A stretch of 64,000 nucleotides of DNA, taken from assembly GCF_902497775.2 (NCBI RefSeq), contig NZ_OZ024668.1, positions 4,138,326 to 4,202,325 on the forward strand. Direction: 5' to 3'. This document shows, in pieces, positions 1-9,628 of the stretch. The stretch comes from Pseudomonas fluorescens. GTDB lineage: Bacteria > Pseudomonadota > Gammaproteobacteria > Pseudomonadales > Pseudomonadaceae. Position 1 is the stretch's first letter. Each line of letters starts with the position of its first letter. The notes below the pieces were generated by a model that searched no databases, was not told the origin of the DNA, and saw only the letters and a program-made list of their open reading frames with translations. A program made the translations under genes and the position numbers.

Positions 1-1863
1 GCGGTCATCGGCCCGGACATCTCCCACCGGCGCAACCTGGTCAAGGGCCTGGTCCACGACCCGCTGGTGCGCCAGGCCATTGCCGATGAAGCCGAACGCG
101 AGAAAATCCCGCTGGCAAAAGCCGAAGCCCAGGCCCTGCGCTACGGCAACGAGATCGCCTCGGACTACACCTACACCGCCATCCGCTTCCTCGAAGTGGT
201 ACTGAGCTGGTTCTGGAACAAGATCTACGACGGCATCAAGGTCAACCACATCGAGCAGGTGCAGGGCATCGCCCCGGGCCACGAAGTCATCTACGTGCCG
301 TGCCACCGCAGCCATATCGACTACCTGCTGCTGTCCTACCTGCTGTTTCGCAACGGCCTGACGCCGCCGCACATCGCTGCCGGGATCAACCTCAACATGC
401 CGGTGATCGGCGGCCTGCTGCGCCGTGGCGGGGCGTTTTTCATGCGCCGCACCTTCAAGGGCAACCCGCTGTACACCGCCGTGTTCAACGAGTACCTGCA
501 CACCCTGTTCACCAAGGGTTTCCCGGTCGAGTACTTCGTCGAGGGCGGCCGCTCGCGCACCGGGCGCATGCTGCAGCCGAAAACCGGCATGCTCGCCATC
601 ACCCTGCGCAGCTACCTGCGTTCATCGCGCACGCCAATCGTCTTCGTGCCGGTGTACATCGGATATGAACGGGTACTCGAAGGCCGCACCTACCTGGGCG
701 AACTGCGCGGGGCGAGCAAGAAGAAAGAAACGATTTTCGACATCTTCAAGGTCATCGGCGCGCTCAAGCAACGCTTTGGCCAGGTGGCGGTCAACTTCGG
801 CGAGCCGATCCGCCTCGGCGCCTTCCTCGACCAGCAGCAACCCGGCTGGCGCGAGCAGGAGCACGGCCCACAGTTCCGCCCGGCCTGGCTCAACGAAACC
901 ACATCGCGCCTGGGCGAGAAGGTCGCCCAGCACCTGAACGAGGCAGCGGCGATCAACCCGGTCAACCTGGTGGCCCTGGCGCTGCTCTCCACCAGCCGCC
1001 TGGCCCTGGACGAACGCGCCCTGGCGCGGGTGCTGGACCTGTACCTGGCACTGCTGCGCAAGGTGCCCTACTCGCCGCACACCACGCTGCCTGAAGGCGA
1101 TGGCCTGGCCCTGATCAGCCACGTCAAGGGCATGGAGCTGCTGGCCGAGCAGAGCGATGCGCTAGGCAAGATCCTCTACCTGGACGAGCAGAACGCCGTC
1201 CTGATGACCTACTACCGCAACAACGTGCTGCATATCTTCGCCCTGCCGGCCTTGCTGGCAAGCTTCTTCCAGAGCAGCTCGCGGATGAGCCGCGAACTGA
1301 TCCTGCAGTACACCCGGGCATTGTACCCGTACCTGCAATCGGAACTGTTCATTCGCTGGGAGCTCGATGAGCTGGACGCAGTCATCGACCAGTGGCTGGA
1401 GGCTTTCGTCGAGCAGGGCCTGCTGCGCTTTGAAAACGGCGTGTACCTGCGCCCGGCGCCAAGTTCGCGGCAGTTCGTGCTGCTGACCCTGCTGGCCCGT
1501 GCCATCACCCAGACCCTGCAGCGCTTCTACATGGCCACCGCCTTGCTGCTCAACAGCGGCCAGCACACGCTGAGCGCCGAAGAGCTGGAAGACCTGTGCG
1601 TGATCATGGCCCAGCGCCTGTCGATTTTGCATGGCCTGAACGCCCCGGAGTTCTTCGACAAAACCCTGTTCCGCCACTTCATCCAGACCCAGATCGAACA
1701 AGGCGTGCTGCATCCGGACGTCAATGGCAAGCTCGGTTACCACGAAAAACTCAGCGAGCTGGCCGAAGGCGCGGCCAAGCGGGTGTTGTCGGCGCAGGTG
1801 CGCCTGTCGATCCGCCAGGTAGCCCTGCATCGCAGCGAAGAAGCCACCGAGACCGCGGCATAG
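1..1863 (+). CDS. plsB: Glycerol-3-phosphate acyltransferase PlsB (5' truncated by window)
   Basis: Inner-membrane enzyme that acylates the sn-1 position of glycerol-3-phosphate, the first step of phospholipid synthesis. The reading frame is open from base 1, so the true start lies upstream of the window; 620 codons are visible. The acyltransferase HX4D catalytic motif is seen as HRSHID near base 306, followed by the GGAFFMRR block, the [11 protein letters not shown] phosphate-binding block near 540 and the VPVYIGYE block near 650. Order and spacing are those of bacterial PlsB, and the long C-terminal alpha-helical part is also typical. The internal ATG-less start at 67 is only the first start codon in the window, not the gene start. 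Confidence 0.96.
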   Translation, partial: AVIGPDISHRRNLVKGLVHDPLVRQAIADEAEREKIPLAKAEAQALRYGNEIASDYTYTAIRFLEVVLSWFWNKIYDGIKVNHIEQVQGIAPGHEVIYVPCHRSHIDYLLLSYLLFRNGLTPPHIAAGINLNMPVIGGLLRRGGAFFMRRTFKGNPLYTAVFNEYLHTLFTKGFPVEYFVEGGRSRTGRMLQPKTGMLAITLRSYLRSSRTPIVFVPVYIGYERVLEGRTYLGELRGASKKKETIFDIFKVIGALKQRFGQVAVNFGEPIRLGAFLDQQQPGWREQEHGPQFRPAWLNETTSRLGEKVAQHLNEAAAINPVNLVALALLSTSRLALDERALARVLDLYLALLRKVPYSPHTTLPEGDGLALISHVKGMELLAEQSDALGKILYLDEQNAVLMTYYRNNVLHIFALPALLASFFQSSSRMSRELILQYTRALYPYLQSELFIRWELDELDAVIDQWLEAFVEQGLLRFENGVYLRPAPSSRQFVLLTLLARAITQTLQRFYMATALLLNSGQHTLSAEELEDLCVIMAQRLSILHGLNAPEFFDKTLFRHFIQTQIEQGVLHPDVNGKLGYHEKLSELAEGAAKRVLSAQVRLSIRQVALHRSEEATETAA

Positions 1864-1947
1864 GCCATACTGGCCCGTGCCATTGGAGCAACACGAATCG
1901 AACCGGTTGGCGACCGCCGTAGCGGCGCCAACGATAAGGAGCTACTG

Positions 1948-2346
1948 ATGAAAAAACTGTCCCTGATCCTTCTTGGCAGCCTGCTGGCCGCGTGCAGCAG
2001 CACCCCTGAAGCGCCCAAGGCCAGCCTCGATGGCGAGGTCTTCTACCTGCAACGTATCGCCCTGCCGCCGGCCGCCACTTTGAGCGTCGCCCTGCAGGAC
2101 GTTTCGCTGATGGACGCCCCCGCCGTCACCCTGGCCAGCCAGAGCGGCCCGGTCAAAGGCAACGTGCCGCTGCCCTTCCACCTGAGCTACGATCCTGCTC
2201 AGGTCAAGCCCGGCCACCGCTATGCGGTCAGCGCGCGGATCGAACTGGACGGCAAGCTGCTGTTCATCAATACCGAACACCATGGTGTGCAGCTTGATGG
2301 CAACGACCCGCAGCCGGTGCGGATCAAGGTCGATGCCGTTCGTTGA
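1948..2346 (+). CDS. YbaY-type lipoprotein
   Basis: Predicted outer-membrane lipoprotein of 132 aa. It begins with MKKLSLILLGSLLAACSS, a signal peptide with an LAAC lipobox whose Cys is about residue 16. The rest is a small beta-rich domain with the pattern LSYDPAQVKPGHRY...ARIELDGKLLFIN seen in the YbaY/YscW-type lipoprotein family. A Shine-Dalgarno AAGGAG at 1936-1941 lies 6 nt before the ATG. It sits 84 nt after plsB and just before a DUF4197 gene. The family has no well-established biochemical role, so no function is assigned. Confidence 0.85.
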   Translation: MKKLSLILLGSLLAACSSTPEAPKASLDGEVFYLQRIALPPAATLSVALQDVSLMDAPAVTLASQSGPVKGNVPLPFHLSYDPAQVKPGHRYAVSARIELDGKLLFINTEHHGVQLDGNDPQPVRIKVDAVR

Positions 2347-2379
2347 TTGATTGTGTTCCCTTCGCATAAGGATGCTGCC

Positions 2380-3069
2380 ATGTTCCGCCCTGCTCTAACC
2401 TTCACCGGCCTGTGCGCCGGCCTGCTGCTGTCAGCCAGCGCCCTGGCGCTGTCGCTCGGCGACCTCTCGCAAAAAGATGCCTCCACTGGCCTGAAAGACG
2501 CACTGACCCAGGGCGCCCAGGTAGCAGTGAAACAACTGGGCACCCCCGGTGGTTTCAGCAACAACCCGGATGTGCGCATCGAACTGCCGGGCAACCTTGG
2601 CAAAGCGGCCAAGAAGATGAAGACCTTCGGCATGGGCGCCCAGGTCGAGCAACTGGAAACCAGCATGAACAAAGCCGCCGAGGCGGCCATGCCGCAGGCC
2701 CAGGCGCTGCTGGTCGATGCCGTGAAGAAAATGACCGTGGACGATGCCAAGGGCATCCTCAGCGGCGGCAACGATTCGGCTACCCAGTACCTGAGCAAGA
2801 CCAGCCGCGAGCAGATTCGCGCCAAGTTCCTGCCGATCGTCAAGAAAGCCACCGACCAGGTTGGCCTTGCCCAGCAATACAACAACTTCGCCGGGCAAGC
2901 GGCGACCCTTGGCGTGCTGGATGCCAAGAATGCCAACGTCGAAGGCTACGTGACCGAACAGGCGCTCAACGGCCTGTTCGAGATGATTGCCAAGCAGGAA
3001 GAAACCATCCGCCAGAACCCGGCTGCGGCGGCTACCAGCATTGCCAAGAAGGTGTTTGGCGCGCTTTAA
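2380..3069 (+). CDS. DUF4197 family exported protein
   Basis: Conserved 229-aa protein with a cleavable signal peptide (hydrophobic stretch ending ASALA, about residue 20). The mature part is helical and Lys/Ala rich, with the DUF4197 features LKDALTQGAQVAVKQLG near the N-terminus and TDQVGLAQQYN and EGYVTEQALNGLF further on. The ATG at 2380 is preferred over the upstream TTG at 2347 because AAGGA at 2368-2372 lies 7 nt before it, and because the longer version would place residues ahead of a good signal peptide. Probably cotranscribed with the lipoprotein gene ending at 2346. Function unknown. Confidence 0.85.
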   Translation: MFRPALTFTGLCAGLLLSASALALSLGDLSQKDASTGLKDALTQGAQVAVKQLGTPGGFSNNPDVRIELPGNLGKAAKKMKTFGMGAQVEQLETSMNKAAEAAMPQAQALLVDAVKKMTVDDAKGILSGGNDSATQYLSKTSREQIRAKFLPIVKKATDQVGLAQQYNNFAGQAATLGVLDAKNANVEGYVTEQALNGLFEMIAKQEETIRQNPAAAATSIAKKVFGAL

Positions 3070-3072
3070 AAG

Positions 3073-3123
3073 CATCGCGGGGCAAGCCCGCTCCTACCGT
3101 AGGAGCGGGCTTGCCCCGCGATG
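3073..3123. repeat. REP palindrome, likely bidirectional terminator
   Basis: A perfect inverted repeat with 25-bp arms (3073-3097 and 3099-3123) carrying the core GCGGGGCAAGCCCGCTCCTAC. The same core recurs at about 25540, 25590, 36240, 42415 and 42490, so this is a dispersed Pseudomonas REP element. It lies between two convergent genes, the DUF4197 gene and the RND pump gene, where a hairpin would stop transcription from both sides. Confidence 0.9.
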
Positions 3124-3129
3124 AGGCGC

Positions 3130-6100
3130 TCAGGCTTTCTTGACCCTGAACCACGCCGCATATAGCGCCGGCAGGAACAACAGCGTCAACGCCGTCGCCA
3201 CGATCAAACCGCCCATGATCGCCACTGCCATCGGCCCGAAGAACACGCTGCGTGACAGCGGGATCATCGCCAGCACTGCCGCCAGGGCTGTCAGTACGAT
3301 CGGCCGGAAGCGCCTCACCGTCGCCTCGATAATCGCTTGCCAGCGGTCCAGCCCGGCGGCAATGTCCTGCTCGATCTGATCGACCAGGATCACCGAGTTG
3401 CGCATGATCATCCCTGACAGGGCAATGGTCCCGAGCATCGCCACAAACCCGAACGGCTGGCGGAACACCAGCAGGAACAGGGTCACGCCAATCAGCCCCA
3501 GGGGCGCAGTGAGGAACACCATCACCGTGCGCGAGAAGCTGCGCAATTGCAGCATCAGCAAGGTCAGTACCACGACGATGAACAACGGCACCCCGGCGTT
3601 TACCGACTTCTGCCCACGGGTCGAGTCTTCCACCGTGCCACCCACTTCCAGCAGATAGCCATCAGGCAGCTCGGCACGTATCGGGTCCAGGGTCGGCAGG
3701 ATCTGGTTGACCAGGGTCACCGGCTGCTCTTTGCCATAGATATCGGCACGTACGGTGACGTTGGGCAGGCGGTTGCGGTGCCAGATGACGCCCTCTTCAA
3801 AGCCATATTCCAGGGTCGCCACCTGCGACAGCGCCACACTGCGGCCATTGTCGGTGGGCACCGCCAGGCTTGGCAGGTTGGCAAGCTCGCTGCGCTCCTG
3901 CTGGGTACCGCGCAGGAGGATCTCGATCAGCTCGTTGTCTTCGCGAAACTGGCTGACCGCAGAGCCGGTCAGCGAGCTTTGCAGAAACTTCGCCAGGTTC
4001 GCCGTGCTCACCCCCAGTGCGCGGGCGCGGTCCTGGTCGATGTTCAGGTAGACCACCTTGCTTGGCTCTTCCCAGTCCAGATGGACGTTGACCACATGAG
4101 GGTTCTCGCGCACCTTGGCCGCCACTTTACGGGCCAGGGCACGCACCTGCTCGATGTGCTCGCCAGTGACCCGGAACTGCACCGGGTAGCCCACCGGCGG
4201 GCCGTTTTCCAGGCGCGTGACTCGCGAACGCAGGTCGGGGAACTGTTCATCGAGGGTGGCGATCAGCCAACTGCGCAGTTGCTCACGCTCCTCGATGGTT
4301 TTCGCCAATACCACAAACTGGGCAAAACTTGCCGCCGGCAGTTGCTGATCCAATGGCAGATAGAAGCGCGGCGAACCGGTGCCGATATAGGCCACATAGT
4401 TGTCGATTCCCGCGCGCTCCTTGAGCAGCGCTTCCAGGCGTTTGACCTGCTCGGCGGTGTTGCTCAGCGAGGCGCCTTCGGCCAGCTTGAGGTCGACCAT
4501 CAGTTCCAGGCGCCCGGAGGCCGGGAAGAACTGCTGGGGCACGAAGCGGAACAACAGAATGCTGCCGATAAACAGGGCGATGGTCGCCACGATCACCGTC
4601 TTGCGCCGCTCCACGCACCAGCCGACCAGGCGCCGCACACGCTGGTAGAACGGCGTGCCGTACGGATCCGGGCCGCCCTCGGCGGTGCCGTGCTTGGCCG
4701 CGTGCAGCTTGGCCAGGTCCGGCAGCAGGCGCTCGCCCAGGTAGGGCACGAACACCACCGCAGCGATCCATGAGGCGAGCAAGGCGATAGTCACTACCTG
4801 GAAGATCGAGCGGGTGTACTCGCCCGTACCGGACTGCGCGGTGGCAATCGGCAGGAAGCCTGCGGCAGTGATCAGGGTGCCGGTGAGCATCGGGAAGGCA
4901 GTGCTGGTCCAGGCGAAACTGGCGGCCTTGAGCCGGTCGAAACCCTGCTCCATCTTGATCGCCATCATCTCCACGGCAATGATCGCGTCATCCACCAGCA
5001 AGCCCAGGGCCAGTACCAGCGCACCGAGGGAGATCTTGTGCAGGCCAATGCCGAAGTAGTACATGGCGGCAAAGGTCATCGCCAGCACCAGCGGAATGGC
5101 CAGGGCCACCACCAGGCCGGTGCGCATCCCCAGCGAGAAAAAGCTCACCAGCAAGACGATGGCCAGGGCTTCGACCAGCACCTGGACGAACTCGCCAACG
5201 CCGGTCTTCACCGCTGCCGGCTGATCGGAGACCTTGCGCAGCTCCATGCCGGCCGGCAGGTTGTGGGCGATGCGGGCGAACTCGGTTTCCAGGGCCTTTC
5301 CCAGCACCAGGATATCGCCTCCCGCCTTCATCGACACCGCCAGGCCAATGGCATCCTCGCCCATGAAGCGCATGCGCGGTGCGGGCGGATCATTGAAACC
5401 TCGGCGCACATCGGCGACATCGCCGATACGGAAGGTGCGATCGCCGACCCGGATCGGGAACTGCTGGATCTGCTCGACCGTGGTGAAGCGCCCGCTGACG
5501 CGAAGTTGCAGGCGCTCGCTCGGGGTCTCGAAGAAGCCTGCGGTGCTCACCGCGTTCTGCTCTTCCAGCGCCTGCTGAACCGCTGCCAAGGGCAGGCCGA
5601 GGGTGGCCAGCTTGAGGTTGGACAACTCGATCCAGATCTTCTCGTCCTGCAGCCCCAACAGCTCGACCTTGCCGACATCCTTGACCCGCTGTAGCTGGAT
5701 CTGCACCCGGTCGGCGTAGTCCTTGAGCACGGCGTAGTCGAAGCCGTCACCGGTCAGCGCATAGATATTGCCGAAGGTGGTACCGAATTCATCGTTGAAG
5801 AACGGCCCCTGGATACCCTGGGGCAAAGTGTGGCGGATATCGGCGACCTTCTTGCGGATCTGGTACCACAGCTCGGGGATGTCGGCCGAATGCATCGAGT
5901 CGCGGGCCATGAAGGTGACCTGCGATTCACCGGGGCGCGAGAACGAGACAATCTTCTCGTACTCGCCGGTTTCCATCAGTTTCTTCTCGATGCGTTCGGT
6001 CACCTGGCGCGAGACTTCCTCGGCACTGGCGCCTGGCCAGATGGTCCGGATGACCATGGCCTTGAAGGTAAAGGGCGGGTCTTCGCTCTGCCCCAGCTTG

Positions 6101-6195
6101 GTGTAGGACAGCGCGCCGACCACGGCCAGCAGAATCATCAGGAACAGCACGATCTGCCGATTGCGCAGGGCCCAGGCGGAAAGGTTGAAACCCAT
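3130..6195 (-). CDS. RND family efflux transporter permease (HAE1-like, resembles TriC)
   Basis: Inner-membrane proton-driven drug/hydrophobe exporter of 1021 aa. It has the RND layout: TM1 at residues 12-30 (RQIVLFLMILLAVVGAL), a large periplasmic loop, a TM2-TM6 block near residues 335-480, a second periplasmic loop, and a TM8-TM12 block at the C-terminus. The TM4 proton-relay signature LGLLVDDAIIAVE is present with both Asp. The N-terminal part closely resembles what I recall of P. aeruginosa TriC, but the symbol is withheld because the TriABC operon has two adaptors and only one is present here. AAGGAG ahead of the ATG lies within the end of the adaptor gene, so the two are translationally coupled. 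No outer-membrane factor gene is nearby. Confidence 0.93.
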   Translation of the reverse strand: MGFNLSAWALRNRQIVLFLMILLAVVGALSYTKLGQSEDPPFTFKAMVIRTIWPGASAEEVSRQVTERIEKKLMETGEYEKIVSFSRPGESQVTFMARDSMHSADIPELWYQIRKKVADIRHTLPQGIQGPFFNDEFGTTFGNIYALTGDGFDYAVLKDYADRVQIQLQRVKDVGKVELLGLQDEKIWIELSNLKLATLGLPLAAVQQALEEQNAVSTAGFFETPSERLQLRVSGRFTTVEQIQQFPIRVGDRTFRIGDVADVRRGFNDPPAPRMRFMGEDAIGLAVSMKAGGDILVLGKALETEFARIAHNLPAGMELRKVSDQPAAVKTGVGEFVQVLVEALAIVLLVSFFSLGMRTGLVVALAIPLVLAMTFAAMYYFGIGLHKISLGALVLALGLLVDDAIIAVEMMAIKMEQGFDRLKAASFAWTSTAFPMLTGTLITAAGFLPIATAQSGTGEYTRSIFQVVTIALLASWIAAVVFVPYLGERLLPDLAKLHAAKHGTAEGGPDPYGTPFYQRVRRLVGWCVERRKTVIVATIALFIGSILLFRFVPQQFFPASGRLELMVDLKLAEGASLSNTAEQVKRLEALLKERAGIDNYVAYIGTGSPRFYLPLDQQLPAASFAQFVVLAKTIEEREQLRSWLIATLDEQFPDLRSRVTRLENGPPVGYPVQFRVTGEHIEQVRALARKVAAKVRENPHVVNVHLDWEEPSKVVYLNIDQDRARALGVSTANLAKFLQSSLTGSAVSQFREDNELIEILLRGTQQERSELANLPSLAVPTDNGRSVALSQVATLEYGFEEGVIWHRNRLPNVTVRADIYGKEQPVTLVNQILPTLDPIRAELPDGYLLEVGGTVEDSTRGQKSVNAGVPLFIVVVLTLLMLQLRSFSRTVMVFLTAPLGLIGVTLFLLVFRQPFGFVAMLGTIALSGMIMRNSVILVDQIEQDIAAGLDRWQAIIEATVRRFRPIVLTALAAVLAMIPLSRSVFFGPMAVAIMGGLIVATALTLLFLPALYAAWFRVKKA

Positions 6196-6201
6196 CGGGA
6201 C

Positions 6202-7302
6202 TTACTCCTTGGCCGCCAGATTCACCACACGATTGGAACGATCCACCGGACGCACCTGTTGCCCCTCCTGGAGCACATGCACGCCGGCCGCCACCACCCA
6301 GTCCGAGGCATTCAGGCCTTCGAGCACCGGTACGGTACTTTCACCGTAGGCACCAACCCGCACCGGCACGCGTTTGAGGGTGTTGTTGGCATCGACACGC
6401 CAGACGTAGGTCTGGCCGTTCTCTGAGGTCAGCGCCGAGAGCGGCACCGCCAGGGGAATCTGCTCGGCGTGCTGGATATACACCCGGGCGCTCTGGCCAA
6501 GCTCGGCCGGCACCTTGCCAGCGCTAAAGGCGATGCGCGCAGCGAAGGTCCGCGAGCGCGGGTCAGCCGAGGGTGACAGCTCGCGAATACGGCCGTTGAA
6601 GCGTTGATCCGGTTGCGACCAGAGCTCCACCGACACCGCCTGGCCAACCTTGAAACGGCCAAAGTTCTGCTCCGGCAGGCCGATCAGCACCTCGCGCTCA
6701 CCGTCGGTGGCCAGGGTAAATACCGTCTGCCCGGCAGATACCACCTGCCCCACTTCGACCTGACGCTTGGCAATCACCCCGTCCTGGGATGCCCGCAGCA
6801 CGGCGTACTCTGCCTGGTTGCCGGCGACGTCGAACTCGGCGCGTACCTGCTTGAGCCGGGCGAGACCTGCGCGGTAGAGGTTTTCGGCATTGTCATATTG
6901 CGAATGGCTGACCATCTGCCGGTCGAGCAAGGTCTTGTAGCGGTCGCGTTCGGCCTTGACCAGGCTCAGGTTGGCTTCGGCGGCGGCCAGTTGGGCACGG
7001 CTGGCTTCCAGTTGCAGGCGTACGTCCTGGGGGTCGAGTTCGGCCAGTGCCTGCTCGGCCTTGACCCGCTGCCCCTCCTCGACCAGGCGCTTGCTGACCT
7101 TGCCACCGATACGGAACGCCAGCTCCGGCTCGAAGCGCGCACGCACCTCGCCAGGGTAGCTGTCGGCAGCGGCGCTGGCCGGCTGCGGCTGCACCACCAT
7201 GGCCGGACGAAGGGAAGTCTGCGGTGCGCTTTCCTGCCCACAGGCAGCAAGCAACAGCACGAGACCGACGGGCAAAGCGAGGGGCAAGGCATGGCGCAAC
7301 AT
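6202..7302 (-). CDS. RND efflux periplasmic adaptor (membrane fusion) lipoprotein
   Basis: Adaptor subunit of 366 aa, HlyD/AcrA family, linking the RND pump encoded 6 nt downstream to an outer-membrane channel. It starts with a lipoprotein signal peptide (LVLLLAACGQ, Cys about residue 21). Then come the first half of the lipoyl domain (EPELAFRIGGKVSKRLVEEGQ), a helical hairpin about residues 95-150, the second lipoyl half (GVIAKRQVEVGQVVSAGQ), a beta-barrel domain and a membrane-proximal domain. The gene is divergent from a TetR regulator gene, the usual arrangement for a repressed efflux operon. Confidence 0.93.
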   Translation of the reverse strand: MLRHALPLALPVGLVLLLAACGQESAPQTSLRPAMVVQPQPASAAADSYPGEVRARFEPELAFRIGGKVSKRLVEEGQRVKAEQALAELDPQDVRLQLEASRAQLAAAEANLSLVKAERDRYKTLLDRQMVSHSQYDNAENLYRAGLARLKQVRAEFDVAGNQAEYAVLRASQDGVIAKRQVEVGQVVSAGQTVFTLATDGEREVLIGLPEQNFGRFKVGQAVSVELWSQPDQRFNGRIRELSPSADPRSRTFAARIAFSAGKVPAELGQSARVYIQHAEQIPLAVPLSALTSENGQTYVWRVDANNTLKRVPVRVGAYGESTVPVLEGLNASDWVVAAGVHVLQEGQQVRPVDRSNRVVNLAAKE

Positions 7303-7338
7303 GATGGATGACCTTTCGCGAATGGCGCTTTGAATATT

Positions 7339-7354
7339 TATACTGACGGGTATA
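7339..7354. promoter_or_regulatory. Candidate TetR operator between efflux operon and regulator
   Basis: The sequence TATACTGACGGGTATA has 5-bp inverted arms TATAC/GTATA in a locally AT-rich stretch of the 195-bp divergent intergenic region. It lies about 37 nt upstream of the adaptor ATG and 144 nt upstream of the regulator ATG, so binding here would mainly cover the efflux promoter. The assignment rests on symmetry and position only. Confidence 0.45.
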
Positions 7355-7497
7355 TTAAATCAGGGAACCGGACCGTGGAAGCAGGCGTCCGAGAGAAATC
7401 CCATTTTTACCCCAGGAGCAGCGCGTCGATATTTGCCCGCCGAAATACCGGTCGCGATGTACCATGTGCACTTACTGGAATATGTAACTTTTCACTC

Positions 7498-8130
7498 ATG
7501 CCCAAAGTCACCGCTCCTACCGGCCCCGGCCGACCCAAGGACCTGGCAAAGCGCCAGGCCATTCTCGAAGCAGCCAAAGCGCTGTTTCTAACCCTTGGCT
7601 ATGCCAACACCAGCATGGATGCGGTCGCGACAGCGGCAGGTGTGTCAAAACTCACGGTCTACAGCCATTTCACCGACAAGGAGACACTGTTTTCCTCGGC
7701 GGTGGTCGCCACCTGCACGGCACAGTTGCCCGAGCTGATCTTCGAGCTGCCTGAAGGAGTGCCGCTGGAGCAGGTACTGGTGAAAATCGGCCGCGGCTTT
7801 CAGGCGCTGATCAGTAGCGACCTGTCGGTCAAGCTGCACCGGCTGATCATGGCCCTGGGCAATCAGGATCCGAAGCTCAACCAGATCTTCTTCGAGGCTG
7901 GCCCGTTGCGGGTCCTGCACGAGATGGAGGCGCTGCTGCGCCAGGTGGATGCCCGCGGGCTGCTGAGTATCGAACTGCCGGCCAATGCCGCCGAGCACTT
8001 CTTCTGCCTGCTCAAGGGCGCGGCCAACTTCCGCCTGTTGCTCGGCTATGCCCCGGCGCTGGATGCCGAGGCCGCCGAGGCCCATGTGCAGGAAGTGGTG
8101 GCGCTGTTCATGCGCGCCTACCGGCCTTAA
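7498..8130 (+). CDS. TetR/AcrR family regulator of the adjacent efflux operon
   Basis: DNA-binding repressor-type protein of 210 aa. The N-terminal helix-turn-helix lies about residues 17-63 and has the typical TetR pattern ([23 protein letters not shown], then [17 protein letters not shown]). The C-terminal ligand domain is of the type often annotated as a TetR_C AefR-like domain. The ATG at 7498 is chosen over the upstream in-frame start at 7330 because the extra 56 residues do not look like protein and would cover the divergent promoter. Its stop TAA overlaps the stop of the convergent rsmJ gene. By position it is predicted to repress the pump and adaptor genes. Confidence 0.88.
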   Translation: MPKVTAPTGPGRPKDLAKRQAILEAAKALFLTLGYANTSMDAVATAAGVSKLTVYSHFTDKETLFSSAVVATCTAQLPELIFELPEGVPLEQVLVKIGRGFQALISSDLSVKLHRLIMALGNQDPKLNQIFFEAGPLRVLHEMEALLRQVDARGLLSIELPANAAEHFFCLLKGAANFRLLLGYAPALDAEAAEAHVQEVVALFMRAYRP

Positions 8131-8906
8131 GCCTTGAGGGCTTTTTTCGGGTAGATGTCGTAACGGCTGGATTTGCCTTCCAGGCAGTGACTGGGCTTGG
8201 GCCCGTCGATGATCGGCGCCTTGCGCGGGCGCTTGACCACCACCCGGTGGCTGGCCAAGGCCAGGGCGGCTTCGAGCAGCGCCGGGGCGTCGAGGTCGTC
8301 ACCGACCAGCGGACGGAACACGCGCATTTCCTTTTTTACCAGGGCGCTCTTGTCGCGGTGCGGGAACATCGGGTCGAGGTAGATCACCTGCGGCGGCTCG
8401 CCCTGCCAGTTGCGCATGCGCTCGATGGCATTGCCGGTGAGCAGCTGCATGCGGGCGACGATCGGGCCCACCTCGGCATCGCTACGGGCGCGGGCCAGGC
8501 CGTCTTCGAGCAGGGCGGCGACCAGCGGCTGGCGCTCGATCAGGGTCATCTGGCAGCCCAGGCTAGCCAGCACGAAAGCGTCCTTGCCCAGCCCCGCCGT
8601 GGCGTCGAGCACCTGCGGGCGCACGCCCTGGGCGACCCCCACAGCCTTGGCGATCATCTGCCCGCTGCCGCCGCCGAACACCCGCCGGTGGGCTGCCGCG
8701 CCTTCGACGAAGTCCACCCGCACCGGCCCTGGCGCCTGCGGCCCCAGTTGCTGGATCTGTAGACCATCGGCGCCGACCTGCACCGCGAAGCCTGCGTTGT
8801 CATCGCTCAGCGGCAACTCCAGGCGCTGCGCCCACTCGGCAGCCTGGGCCTGATAATCGGCCGTCAATGCCTCGACCCGGATGCCGCCGTCCGCCAGTTG
8901 CTCCAC
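8127..8906 (-). CDS. rsmJ: 16S rRNA (guanine1516-N2)-methyltransferase RsmJ
   Basis: SAM-dependent methyltransferase of 259 aa that modifies G1516 of 16S rRNA. The SAM-binding motif [13 protein letters not shown] and the catalytic motif YLDPMFP are present, together with the RsmJ signature [13 protein letters not shown] and the C-terminal KRPRKAP and SSRYDIY blocks. The start is a GTG at 8906 because AGGA lies 7 nt upstream; a TTG at 8912 is only 1 nt from that sequence and is less likely. The gene is convergent with the TetR gene and their TAA stops overlap inside TTAA at 8127-8130. Confidence 0.94.
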   Translation of the reverse strand: MEQLADGGIRVEALTADYQAQAAEWAQRLELPLSDDNAGFAVQVGADGLQIQQLGPQAPGPVRVDFVEGAAAHRRVFGGGSGQMIAKAVGVAQGVRPQVLDATAGLGKDAFVLASLGCQMTLIERQPLVAALLEDGLARARSDAEVGPIVARMQLLTGNAIERMRNWQGEPPQVIYLDPMFPHRDKSALVKKEMRVFRPLVGDDLDAPALLEAALALASHRVVVKRPRKAPIIDGPKPSHCLEGKSSRYDIYPKKALKA

Positions 8907-9004
8907 TATCAAATCCTGTACTCAAAAAAATTAAATGATCGTCGGCCGCGGCCGATATACGAAGTATTCGCTATTTTGCCAGACCAGAACCCTCTGCGAC
9001 TGCC

Positions 9005-9625
9005 ATGACCGACATTCTTCAGCTCAACTCAGGTTATATCTCGCCCGTCGGCGACTATGGCCGGCACAATACCCAGGCACTGGGCGGCGTCAGCCACCTG
9101 TGGCAGGATTTTTTTGCCCGCGCCCTGGCTGAGCAGCAAGGTCCGGAAGACGCGGCCAAGACCGTGGCTAGCGAGCAGTTCGACAAGGTCACCGGCGAAC
9201 CGCTGGGTGGCAGTCAGGTACTGGCGCAGATTCACAGCCAGCGCCTGTGCGATGTGCATGACACCGAACTGGCCCCGCCGGAGCCGCTGTTCCTGCCGAT
9301 TGCCGAGCTTGAGCCTGAACTGCTGGAAAAACTCGCCCCGCCGTTCAGCGCCGCCGAACTGATCGAGCAACAGCGCCAGCTGGATATCAGCAACACCTGG
9401 GTCCGCCCGGTGGTCATGAGCCAGGGCCACCCGCTGCCCGAGCCTGGCCCGGCTCCACAGGCCAAGCCGCTGTACCTGCCGATCGCCGAGTTCGAGACGG
9501 ACTTGCTGGACAAGGCGCCCGAACCCTTCGACGAAACCACCATGGCCATGCAGCAGTCGCAGTTGGACTTTGACAACCGCTGGGCCCGCCCGGTGGTGCT
9601 GAACAACGTCCGCATCGCCGCCTGA
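9005..9625 (+). CDS. Pseudomonas conserved hypothetical protein with an internal duplication
   Basis: A 206-aa acidic, soluble protein with no signal peptide or membrane segment that I can see. I do not recognise a named family. Residues 93-139 and 154-199 are two copies of a roughly 46-residue unit. Each opens with PLFLPIAELE or PLYLPIAEFE, has LL(E/D)K in the middle, then a QxxQLD(I/F)(S/D)N segment, and ends with W(V/A)RPVV. The first 85 residues are not repeated. The gene stands between rsmJ and an extensin-like gene on the other strand, which gives no functional clue. Confidence 0.75.
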   Translation: MTDILQLNSGYISPVGDYGRHNTQALGGVSHLWQDFFARALAEQQGPEDAAKTVASEQFDKVTGEPLGGSQVLAQIHSQRLCDVHDTELAPPEPLFLPIAELEPELLEKLAPPFSAAELIEQQRQLDISNTWVRPVVMSQGHPLPEPGPAPQAKPLYLPIAEFETDLLDKAPEPFDETTMAMQQSQLDFDNRWARPVVLNNVRIAA

Positions 9626-9628
9626 GGC

